A stretch of DNA of 6,741 bases from Frankiaceae bacterium. Its GTDB lineage: Bacteria > Actinomycetota > Actinomycetes > JADGOU01. This document shows, piece by piece, positions 1-5,255 of the stretch. The position numbers and the translations under genes are program-made. A model generated the notes under the pieces. It was not told the DNA's origin. It saw only the letters and a list, made by a program, of their open reading frames with translations, and searched no databases. The stretch is from contig JADGOU010000167.1 in assembly GCA_017882835.1 (NCBI GenBank), positions 1-6,741 of the forward strand, in the 5' to 3' direction. Every line of letters starts with the position of its first letter. Position 1 is the stretch's first letter.

Positions 1-80
1 AAAGCGCCCATTTGGCGAACCTTCGACGCTCGCCAGTTGTCAGGCTTGTAGTGGAAGCTGTAGAAGACTGCTCTAGCCAT
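1..80 (-). CDS. ThsB-like TIR protein, N-terminal fragment (runs off left edge)
   Basis: Only the first 26 codons lie in the window, starting at an ATG at 80-78. A strong Shine-Dalgarno (GGAAGGAG, 95-88) sits 7 nt upstream, so this is a real translation start. The N-terminus reads MARAVFYSFHYKPDNW followed by R-A-S-K-V-R-Q-M-G-A. The hydrophobic first strand ending in S-F-H-Y, then a W-R-x-x-x-V-R segment, is the hallmark of the TIR-like DUF1863/ThsB family (Pfam ThsB_TIR). Known ThsB proteins of Thoeris anti-phage systems sense infection and make a cyclic ADP-ribose-type signal; whether this one does so cannot be judged, because the catalytic region is outside the window. It follows the winged-helix gene on the same strand after a 68-nt gap, so the two may form an operon. 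A partner effector, if there is one, would lie to the left. Confidence 0.75.
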   Translation of the reverse strand, partial: MARAVFYSFHYKPDNWRASKVRQMGA

Positions 81-87
81 CGCGGAG

Positions 88-95
88 CTCCTTCC
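88..95 (-). promoter_or_regulatory. Shine-Dalgarno of the TIR gene
   Basis: The minus strand reads GGAAGGAG seven bases before the ATG at 80. It is the best ribosome binding site in the window and is the main reason for calling a gene start so close to the edge. Confidence 0.8.
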
Positions 96-123
96 TTGAT
101 TTGCCAGGGTTTACAAAGAACCG

Positions 124-135
124 CTATTCGAATAG
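124..135. promoter_or_regulatory. 12-bp perfect palindrome, possible operator
   Basis: CTATTCGAATAG is a perfect 12-bp palindrome in the gap between the winged-helix gene and the TIR gene. It is AT-rich compared with its surroundings. The upstream gene encodes a winged-helix protein, so autoregulation through this site is a reasonable inference, but nothing in the sequence proves binding. Confidence 0.4.
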
Positions 136-148
136 TATTGGCGTTTAG

Positions 149-655
149 TCAGAACGGAGGCTCGTCCTCGTCTAGGTCTCGTGGTGCCGGTGGTGTCTCC
201 CCGGGCTCTTCCTCCAACTGTTCCTTGGGGCCAGGCTGATTCTCTGCGCCGTCCGCGTACGCAACGCCGACCCCCGCGCTCGCGATCTTGTACCGTCCGT
301 TCCCGACTTGTTCGACCCTTCCCGCGTTGTGTAGTCGAGACATCGCCGCGCGCAGTGCGTTCAGCGGATCAGCAGACTTCGTTGACCACTCCCGAGCCTG
401 CATTTCCTGCGCCAAGTCAGGAATGCTCCACGGCCGGGAGTTCTCAGCCAGCACGCGCAGGGCTAACTGGCGCGTGTCGTTGGCCGATCCGCGGCGTGGG
501 GTCTGGCGCTCAACGGTGGAGGACGGTCCGGCGCGGTCACGGCTGGAAAGCCTTCTGATCATGTCGCGAAGGTCAGCACAGTACGCCTCCGCTTCGAGCA
601 ACTCAGTACGGAGTTTGGAGATTAGTTCGTCTCTCGCCACGACACGATCGTACAC
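149..655 (-). CDS. Coiled-coil / winged-helix DNA-binding protein
   Basis: A 168-residue protein if started at the GTG at 655-653; a GTG at 640 is the alternative (163 aa). Residues 7-38 are charged and heptad-like (ELISKLRTELLEAEAY and on), so probably a coiled coil. Residues 39-59 form a Ser/Arg-rich linker. Residues 60-125 read as a winged helix resembling the HARE-HTH type: a first helix (TRQLALRVLAE), a second around SIPDLAQEM, a recognition helix around LNALRAAMSRLHNAG, and a wing ending in V-G-N-G-R-Y-K-I. The last 25 residues are rich in Glu, Asp and Pro. No catalytic motif is visible. It is probably a DNA-binding regulator or scaffold co-transcribed with the TIR gene. The frame stays open upstream to 1009, but that stretch is antisense to the tRNA and has no protein-like character. 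The ribosome binding site is weak (AGAG), so the start is uncertain. Confidence 0.65.
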   Translation of the reverse strand: MYDRVVARDELISKLRTELLEAEAYCADLRDMIRRLSSRDRAGPSSTVERQTPRRGSANDTRQLALRVLAENSRPWSIPDLAQEMQAREWSTKSADPLNALRAAMSRLHNAGRVEQVGNGRYKIASAGVGVAYADGAENQPGPKEQLEEEPGETPPAPRDLDEDEPPF

Positions 656-798
656 CGGTGGGCTCTGTCTGCACGCTTCCCGCGAGGCAGGCTCTGCACC
701 TGTACGTAGTGGTACCCACGTTGACGAGCGTGTGTCGCCGAACGTCGGCCGTACATACAGTACGAGCAACGGCTGTGCTACAGTTCTTCTGTCGGCAG

Positions 799-869
799 TG
801 GGCGATCGTTCAACGGCAGGACGTCGGGCTGTCCACTCGAAGATGCGGGTTCGAGTCCCGCTCGCCCAG
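799..869 (+). tRNA. tRNA-Asp (anticodon GTC)
   Basis: A complete cloverleaf can be drawn. The acceptor stem is TGGGCGA/TCGCCCA (799-805 with 862-868, all 7 pairs), with T8. The D-stem is GTTC/GGAC (808-811 with 819-822) and the D-loop AACGGCA carries the GG pair. The anticodon stem is TCGGG/CTCGA (824-828 with 836-840) with loop CTGTCCA, giving anticodon GTC at 831-833. The variable loop is 4 nt (AGAT). The T-arm GCGGG-TTCGAGT-CCCGC (845-861) is perfect. Discriminator G73 and G10 fit aspartate identity. C37 and A38 (E. coli tRNA-Asp has A37, C38) and the U1-A72 pair are unusual for tRNA-Asp. CCA is not encoded. It stands alone in accessory-looking DNA, so it may be an element-borne supernumerary tRNA. 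Confidence 0.85.
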
Positions 870-915
870 CCGACGCCAATCGTTGTATACTTGGACTGGA
901 CAGCCCGACGTCCTG
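817..915. repeat. 19-bp perfect inverted repeat: tRNA anticodon-arm segment and downstream antisense copy
   Basis: Bases 817-835 (CAGGACGTCGGGCTGTCCA, the 3' part of the D-arm through the anticodon loop) are exactly reverse-complementary to 897-915. The spacer of 61 bases holds the rest of the tRNA plus a short trailer. The downstream arm is not itself part of a tRNA: read on the minus strand, its anticodon stem does not close and no T-arm follows. In a precursor transcript reaching 915 the two arms could pair in place of the D and anticodon arms. Confidence 0.8.
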
Positions 916-946
916 GCCCCGGTGAGCGCCTGCTCCCCGGGGCTTT
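916..946 (+). terminator. Terminator-like hairpin after the tRNA
   Basis: GCCCCGG (916-922) pairs with CCGGGGC (937-943), and GAGC (924-927) with GCTC (932-935). There is one T-C mismatch, and a 4-nt loop GCCT. The stem is followed by only three T residues, so it is a strong hairpin with a short U-tract, as is common for actinobacterial terminators. It begins directly after the antisense arm of the inverted repeat, so the tRNA, its antisense copy and the hairpin could all lie on one transcript. Confidence 0.5.
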
Positions 947-1429
947 GGCGTTCTCAGACGCGGCCCATCGCCGGTGTCTGGCAGCGGCCAGACCCTCCCC
1001 ACTCAGCAAGCGGAGGAGCGAGTCGTTAGGTCATGCGCCGTGCGGGTCTCGGACAGGTCGATAGGCTGCTGGCCCCACGCGACGGAATATCACCCAATGC
1101 GTTTGGCCAGCCGCCACCACGGTACGGAGTTTGAACGTTGTTCCACTAGGGCCGCCAGAAGTGTCGCGTTCGAATGCCGGGTCCGGTCCCTTGGGCCTCG
1201 GAAGTGCCGAACCCCGGACGCGCGCCCACAGCCACACTCCAAGTTGATCTGCATGCGCGGCGTCGCGGAGCCACCCCTGCGCCCGGTCATGCTTGGGGCG
1301 TTGGCTGACGCACGATGGACAGAGTCGAACTTTCGCACATCGGCATGATCGTGCATCTTGAGCGGCCGGCGACTGTCGACTCGTGCCCGGAACCTGCGGT
1401 TCGGAAGAGCGACATCAGGTGGTCGTGTA
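947..1429. other. Stretch without a convincing gene
   Basis: About 480 bases in which no frame on either strand reads like a protein. The longest open frames are Arg/Pro/Ser-rich shadows without ribosome binding sites. A minus-strand tail near 1031-1140 (ending LRTVVAAGQTHWVIFRR and on) is faintly protein-like but unrecognised. A 7-bp inverted repeat GCACGAT/ATCGTGC at 1310-1316 and 1349-1355 encloses a T-loop-like motif but no full tRNA fold. The region may be degenerate mobile DNA. Confidence 0.5.
1417..1422 (+). promoter_or_regulatory. Shine-Dalgarno deciding the start at 1430
   Basis: AGGTGG lies 7 nt before the GTG at 1430-1432. It favours this internal GTG over the ATG at 1358, which would add 24 Arg-rich residues. 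Confidence 0.6.
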
Positions 1430-1642
1430 GTGCCCCTGATCGAGCGGCTTTCGAACCGGCAAATCAGCGCAGAGCTCGACAGATTGCCATATGCCGAGGA
1501 AGCCGCCGCCTCCGTCGGACAGGCTCGGACCTGTCGGTGCGGCTGTGGGCAGCCGGTAACGGGCACCCGGAAGTTCGTGAGCCAAGATCATTACAGCATC
1601 TGGCTCAGCCGCGAACGGTTCCTCGGGCGCCACCGAAAGTAG
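1430..1642 (+). CDS. Small Cys-rich protein, unknown function
   Basis: A 70-residue protein (GTG start with a good AGGTGG ribosome binding site; stop TAG at 1640-1642). Residues 1-30 are an amphipathic, Glu/Ala-rich segment (IERLSNRQISAELDRLPYAE). A compact block follows: Cys35, Cys37 and Cys39 in a C-R-C-G-C-G motif, then QPVTGTRKFVSQDHYSIWL with His54, and a basic tail (RERFLGRHRK). The closely spaced cysteines plus the histidine suggest a small metal-binding or treble-clef-like knuckle, but the ligand set is not a standard one. I do not recognise a named family. It converges on the helicase gene. Its last four codons, including the stop, lie in a repeat that recurs at 6502-6560, so its 3' end may have been shaped by a mobile element. 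Confidence 0.55.
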   Translation: MPLIERLSNRQISAELDRLPYAEEAAASVGQARTCRCGCGQPVTGTRKFVSQDHYSIWLSRERFLGRHRK

Positions 1643-1683
1643 CGGTACGTCACCGATAGGCCCATCGGTTCGGGTAGCCGCAC
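1630..1683. repeat. Dispersed repeat, copy A
   Basis: This copy shares four ordered blocks with copy B at 6502-6560: CCACCGAAAG (10/10), GTACGTCACCGA (12/12), GCCCATCGGTTC (12/12) and GCCGCAC (7/7). The gap between blocks 2 and 3 is 3 nt in both copies; the other gaps differ slightly (5 against 9, and 5 against 6). This copy holds a perfect inverted repeat ACCGAT/ATCGGT (1652-1657 with 1664-1669) that is broken at one position in copy B. It overlaps the stop codon of the 70-residue gene. It is probably an insertion-sequence end or a short non-coding element. Confidence 0.7.
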
Positions 1684-1728
1684 CTTTTCGCCGACGCGCC
1701 GAGGACGCCAGCGGTCGAATTGGCGGGG

Positions 1729-1780
1729 CCGACGTTGGACGGCTCGGCGGCGCGCGATCCACGGCAGATGCCAACGTCGG
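1729..1780. repeat. 10-bp inverted repeat between convergent genes
   Basis: CCGACGTTGG (1729-1738) is the exact reverse complement of CCAACGTCGG (1771-1780), with a 32-nt GC-rich loop. A smaller pair, CGGCTC/GAGCCG (1740-1745 with 1795-1800), crosses it. The site lies between the convergent 70-residue gene and the helicase. It could slow or end transcription from either side, but the loop is long and there is no T-run. Confidence 0.35.
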
Positions 1781-1870
1781 TCCACCAGCTCGTGGAGCCG
1801 GGCCGAGCGCGATCAAGACGCAGAGATCAACGGAGCCGTCTCGGGACGCAGGACGGCACCCTTCCGCTGC

Positions 1871-3925
1871 TCATGCCCACAGTGCATCGAGGTCGGCCGA
1901 GACGGACGCGGTCGCAGTTTCGCAGTGCGTGGCTGGGGCGATCTCGAGGTGCCCCGCGTACACGGTGTCCAGGTGCCGTCGGACTGACGGGGAGAGAAAG
2001 CGGGACGGTTGGGCGTAGGAGTGCAGGTCGTCGCGGCCGCGGGGGCGGTGGTGATAGCGCAACGGCACGTAGATCGTGAGCTGCTTGCGGGCGCGGGTGA
2101 GCGCCACATAGAACAGCCGGCGTTCCTCCTCGAGTCCCTCTTGTGTGGACAGGGACATGTCGGAGGGGAAGTCGCCGTCGGCGGCGTGCAGGACGTGGAC
2201 GACGTCCCACTCCAGACCCTTCGCGGAGTGCACGGTGGACAGGACCAGCCAGTCCTCGTCGATGACCGGCGGCCCGGCGAGGTCGCTGGTCGAGCGCGGC
2301 GGTTCCAGGGCGAGGTCGGCGGCGACGTCGGAGAGCCGGGCGGCGTCGGCGGTCGCGGCCACGAGGGCGTCGAGGTCGGCGGTGCGCGCATCGACGTCGT
2401 CGTAGCGGTCGCTCAGTATCGGCATCAGCGCACTGCGTAGCCGCTCAGCGTGCACCGCAACCGACTCCTCCGGGGATCTGTGTAGGGCGGTGGCCACGAC
2501 GTCCGCGGCCATCCGGGCGGGCGGGGGCAGGACGGCGACGGCGTCCGGCCAAGCTGCGAGCACGTCGCCGTCGTGGTCGCCACCCGGCAACCCGAGGGCG
2601 GTGATCGCCTTTCGGGCGGTGGCCGGCCCGACGCCCGGGAGGAGCTGGAGCAGCCGGAACCAGGACAGCTCGTCGCGCGGGTTGTCGGCGAGACGGAACG
2701 TCGCGAGCAGGTCCTTGACGTGGGCGCCTTCCAGGAACTTGAGGCCGCCGTACTTCACGTAGGGGATGTGGCGGCGGGACAGCTCGAGCTCCAGCAGGTC
2801 GCTGTGCGACCCGGCGCGGATCAGGACGGCCTGCTCCTTGAGCGGGATCCCCTGCTCGTGGCAGTCGAGGATGCGCTCGCAGACCGCAGTCGCCTCAGCG
2901 TCAGTGTCGGCGCACCTCACGAGCTGCGGCCGGGGGCAGCGTCGCGGGGAGTGCAACCGGGCGCGGAACCCGTCGGGTGCGTCGTCGGCGACGGCATTGG
3001 CGACGTCGAGAATCTGCTGTCCGGAACGGTAGTTGTGCTCGAGCAGCACGGTTGTGCTGCCCGGGAAGACCTGCGGGAAGTCCAGGATGTGGCGGGGGGT
3101 GGCGGCTCGGAAGCTGTAGATTGCCTGCGCGTCGTCGCCGACCACCGTCAGCCGCGGGTCGCTGCGCCGCAGCGCGCGCAGGACGTCGACCTGAACGGCG
3201 TTGACGTCCTGGTATTCGTCGACCAGAACGTGGTCGAACGTCGCGGCGAGCCGCGGACCGAGGCGATCGTCGCGGACCGCGGCTCGCCAGTAGAGCAGCA
3301 GGTCGTCGAAGTCGAGCAGTCCGAGGGCGCGCTTGCGAGCGACGTAGGCCTTGCAGATCGCCGCGACCGCCTCGGCGTCCTGGGTGGCCCACGGCGCCGT
3401 GTCGCCGATCACCGCGGAGATCGGCCGCCCGGTGTTGACGGCCCGGCTGTAGAGGTCGTGCAGGGTCGTCTTCCGGGGGAACCGACGGCTGGGCGCCTTA
3501 CCGCCCAGGTGGTCGTCGCGGACCAAGTCGAGCACGTCGGCCGCGTCGGAGGTGTCGATCACCGAGAATCCGTCCGGCAGCCCAAGTGGGTCAGCGTGGC
3601 GACGAAGCGTTCGGTGCGCGACAGCATGGAAGGTGCCGCCGACCACCCGCTGGCCCGCTGCCTCGGTGCCGGAACGGCGAAGCAGCGCGTCGGTGCGGGT
3701 GAGCATCGCGCGAGCGGCCCGGCGAGTGAAGGTGAGCAGCAACACCCGCTCCGGCGGCGTACCGGAGGCCAGCAGCCACGCCACCCTGGTCGTCAGCGTC
3801 GTCGTCTTCCCGGTCCCGGCGCCGGCCAGCACGCGCAGCGAGCCGCCCTGGTGGGTGACCGCCGCTCGTTGCTCGTCGTTGAGAGCACCCACGTAGTCGA
3901 ACACAAGTTCGATCTTAGTACTCAA
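1871..3925 (-). CDS. UvrD/PcrA-family superfamily 1 DNA helicase
   Basis: A 684-residue ATP-dependent 3'-5' DNA helicase of the UvrD/Rep/PcrA family, complete and within the usual 650-780 aa range. Motifs in order: Q-motif Gln19 (LNDEQRAAV), Walker A GAGTGKTT (35-42), motif Ia TFTRRAA (65-71), motif Ib FHAVAHR (99-105), Walker B VDEYQD (235-240), motif III GDDAQAIYSFR (263-273), motif IV EHNYRS (296-301), motif V VHSAKGLEWD (565-574) and motif VI LFYVALTRAR (604-613). All key residues are intact, so it should be active. There is no HRDC domain or nuclease domain and no partner gene, which argues against UvrD2, AdnA/B or Gabija GajB. The likely role is DNA repair or replication restart. The TTG start at 3925 is preceded by a CGGGA-type ribosome binding site; GTGs at 3904 and 3892 are alternatives. 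It overlaps the end of a regulator-like relic. Confidence 0.95.
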   Translation of the reverse strand: MSTKIELVFDYVGALNDEQRAAVTHQGGSLRVLAGAGTGKTTTLTTRVAWLLASGTPPERVLLLTFTRRAARAMLTRTDALLRRSGTEAAGQRVVGGTFHAVAHRTLRRHADPLGLPDGFSVIDTSDAADVLDLVRDDHLGGKAPSRRFPRKTTLHDLYSRAVNTGRPISAVIGDTAPWATQDAEAVAAICKAYVARKRALGLLDFDDLLLYWRAAVRDDRLGPRLAATFDHVLVDEYQDVNAVQVDVLRALRRSDPRLTVVGDDAQAIYSFRAATPRHILDFPQVFPGSTTVLLEHNYRSGQQILDVANAVADDAPDGFRARLHSPRRCPRPQLVRCADTDAEATAVCERILDCHEQGIPLKEQAVLIRAGSHSDLLELELSRRHIPYVKYGGLKFLEGAHVKDLLATFRLADNPRDELSWFRLLQLLPGVGPATARKAITALGLPGGDHDGDVLAAWPDAVAVLPPPARMAADVVATALHRSPEESVAVHAERLRSALMPILSDRYDDVDARTADLDALVAATADAARLSDVAADLALEPPRSTSDLAGPPVIDEDWLVLSTVHSAKGLEWDVVHVLHAADGDFPSDMSLSTQEGLEEERRLFYVALTRARKQLTIYVPLRYHHRPRGRDDLHSYAQPSRFLSPSVRRHLDTVYAGHLEIAPATHCETATASVSADLDALWA

Positions 3926-4127
3926 AACGTCCCGGCCCGACGTCCGACTCGCGTGAACCCAGGAGTCTTTCCAACCGGGCGAGGTAGGCAGCGACAGCCG
4001 GGCGCAGCGGTCGACGGGAGGCGCCCGCCCGCCGGTACAGCACGTAGGTGCCCCGAGGTCGCACCGCCGGAATGGTCGCTGCGGGCACCCGGCGCGGCGA
4101 CCGCTGCAATCGCCCGTCGGTCAGGTC
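3915..4127 (-). pseudogene. Possible relic of a LysR-type regulator C-terminus
   Basis: An open minus-strand frame ending at TAA 3917-3915 encodes about 70 residues beginning DLTDGRLQRSPRRVPA and continuing with TYVLYRRAG, then PAVAAYLARLERLLGS. This order matches the last part of LysR-type effector-binding domains: an acidic D-L-x-x-G-R-L-x-R, a strand with Y-x-x-Y-x-R-R, then an amphipathic closing helix. Upstream of 4127 the frame stays open to a GTG at 4205, but it no longer resembles LysR, and a HTH domain is absent. It would therefore be a tail fragment of a lost gene. It overlaps the helicase start by 11 nt in another frame. The assignment rests on recognition of a short, degenerate stretch and could be chance. 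Confidence 0.3.
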
Positions 4128-4258
4128 GCGGCAATTGCGGACGTGTCCGCTGAGGGTAGCTGGATGACCTATGGTCGGCCGAGAATGCGACGCGGAAGAG
4201 TTCACACCGCTGTCGAGTCACCGGCAGGAGTAGTAGGGGCAAACGACTGGGGCGGGCA

Positions 4259-4681
4259 GTGACAGAGACCGGCGACTGGAACGCCAAGATCATCGCCGAG
4301 TTCCGGGCCAACGAGGGCCGAGTCGGCGGAGGGTTCGAGGGTGCGCCCATCACACTGGTGCATCACCGGGGACGGAAGAGCGGCAGGGAGTATGTGTCGC
4401 CGATGATGTACCTGGCCGACGACGACGAAACGATCTACGTCTTTGCTTGGAAGGCTGGTGCTCCCACGAACCCGGACTGGTACTACAACCTCACCACCTC
4501 CAGCGCCGGCAGCGTGGAGGTTGGGAGTAACGCCCACTCCGTGACTGTCACTGAGCTGTCTGGTATCCAGCGCGACCGGGTGTTCGAGGAGCAGGCGCGC
4601 CGCTATCCCGGTTTCGCTGAGTACGCCGACAAGGCCGCCGGCATCCGCACGATCCCGGTCCTCGCGCTATGCCGCGCCTGA
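4259..4681 (+). CDS. Deazaflavin (F420)-dependent nitroreductase-family protein
   Basis: A 140-residue protein of the DDN/Rv3547-like family: small split-barrel enzymes that bind reduced F420 and reduce nitro compounds, quinones or other acceptors in actinobacteria. Family features are a short N-terminal helix (WNAKIIAEFRANEGRVGGGF, 7-26), the strand-turn LVHHRGRKSG (33-42) used for cofactor phosphate binding, then SPMMYLADDD (47-56), and the conserved GAPTNPDWYYNL (67-78). The C-terminal helix holds FEEQARRYPGFAEYADKAAG. The length matches the family. The GTG start is chosen because the conserved helix begins just after it. The ribosome binding site is poor: AGGAG at 4226-4230 is 28 nt away, although a G-rich run (4249-4255) is near. 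The gene stands alone on its strand here. The substrate cannot be told from sequence, and its native role may be unrelated to nitro compounds. Confidence 0.9.
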   Translation: MTETGDWNAKIIAEFRANEGRVGGGFEGAPITLVHHRGRKSGREYVSPMMYLADDDETIYVFAWKAGAPTNPDWYYNLTTSSAGSVEVGSNAHSVTVTELSGIQRDRVFEEQARRYPGFAEYADKAAGIRTIPVLALCRA

Positions 4682-4811
4682 GCCAGACGCCGGATCGGTC
4701 CAACGATCTGCGGCATGTGAGGGAATTTCAGGCACTCTGGCCGTTGCCTGCTCAGTCAAAGTCATTCAGATGCGACCGAGCCCGACCGCCCGTGCCACTC
4801 GTCGGTATCGG

Positions 4812-4825
4812 CAGTACGCAGTACG
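4812..4825. repeat. Short tandem repeat (CAGTACG)x2
   Basis: Two adjacent 7-nt units, followed by a partial CA, lie in the 186-nt gap between the convergent nitroreductase-family gene and the small zinc-site gene. I see no clear terminator or other structure in this gap. Confidence 0.5.
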
Positions 4826-4867
4826 CAACGGCGACACCGTCATCTGCTGGCCGGTGCGGCGAGCCTG

Positions 4868-5074
4868 CTAGACCTCGTTCAGGGGCTCGACCCGCATGAG
4901 GAATGATCGGACCGCGAGGTAGTCGGCGAGCGGTCCCTTGTGCTCGCCGCAGGCCACCCACACCTTCTCGCGGTCGGGGCCATGAAGCCTGGGGTTGTGC
5001 CAAACGACCGCCCAGGATGCGGGGGCCCGGCACCCCCTAGCCGAGCAGATCGCTGCGCCCACATCGTCGTCCAC
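4868..5074 (-). CDS. Small conserved actinobacterial protein with Cys/His metal-site pattern
   Basis: A 68-residue protein starting at the GTG at 5074. It belongs to a small actinobacterial family known by its CSARGCRAPA N-terminus and its central W-x-N-P-x-L-H-x-P-x-R-x-K-x-W. Databases often label this family 'acetone carboxylase', which I regard as a misannotation since it is far too short for that enzyme. Cys10 and Cys15 (C-x4-C), with Cys42 and His45 (A-C-G-E-H), form a likely zinc site. The C-terminal part (LADYLAVRSFLMRVEPLNE) is an amphipathic helix. The function is unknown. It is transcribed away from the redoxin-oxygenase gene, and a 15-bp palindrome lies 5 nt before its start codon. 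The ribosome binding site is weak, so leaderless translation or an internal GTG (codon 5) is possible. Confidence 0.8.
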   Translation of the reverse strand: MDDDVGAAICSARGCRAPASWAVVWHNPRLHGPDREKVWVACGEHKGPLADYLAVRSFLMRVEPLNEV

Positions 5075-5079
5075 TAGGT

Positions 5080-5094
5080 CAGCCTGTCAGGCTG
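5080..5094. promoter_or_regulatory. 15-bp palindrome, possible operator
   Basis: CAGCCTG-T-CAGGCTG is a perfect 7-bp inverted repeat around a single T, placed immediately upstream of the small zinc-site gene and in the 181-nt divergent region shared with the oxygenase gene. A second small palindrome, CTGGC-GTA-GCCAG (5102-5114), is next to it. The position fits a repressor site that controls one or both genes; no matching regulator is in the window. Confidence 0.4.
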
Positions 5095-5255
5095 GCGTGC
5101 CCTGGCGTAGCCAGCAGGGCACCGTCGTTGGCCCACTCGACGCACGGCGAGACGAGCGACGGCCATCCGACGTCACGGGCAACCGCGAGGTGCAGGCCCG
5201 GCTGGCCGGGAGTGCGCCCGTCCCGCGCTGCGTAGGATTCCGTTCAAGGTGGTGT

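Noticed and set aside
656..1009. N-terminal extension of the winged-helix ORF up to 1009
   Set aside because: It reads antisense through the tRNA, its terminator and the inverted repeat, is Arg/Ser/Pro-rich and has no ribosome binding site. Protein-like sequence begins only after about 655.
1031..1237. Minus-strand ORF of 68 codons
   Set aside because: The last 35 residues look faintly protein-like, but there is no recognisable family, no ribosome binding site and the first half is shadow-like.
1305..1385. Possible second, minus-strand tRNA (T-loop-like TTCGACT and a GCACGAT/ATCGTGC pair)
   Set aside because: The T-stem has a mismatch, the acceptor and T-stem are out of register by one base, and no acceptable D or anticodon arm can be drawn.
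1871..3925. Helicase as part of a Gabija, AddAB/AdnAB or other defence module
   Set aside because: It is a stand-alone canonical UvrD-type protein with no nuclease domain and no partner nuclease or ATPase gene on either side.
2573..4153. Long plus-strand open frame of 526 codons
   Set aside because: It is the antisense shadow of the helicase gene, caused by high GC and strong codon bias. It contains no domain and no start signal.
4693..4708. GATCG/CGATC hairpin after the nitroreductase-family gene as a terminator
   Set aside because: There are only five pairs and no T-run follows; too weak to call.
4995..5255. N-terminal extension of the oxygenase ORF
   Set aside because: It overlaps the divergent small zinc-site gene and the palindromes, and its residues are low-complexity. 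The redoxin-like domain begins only just after 5256.
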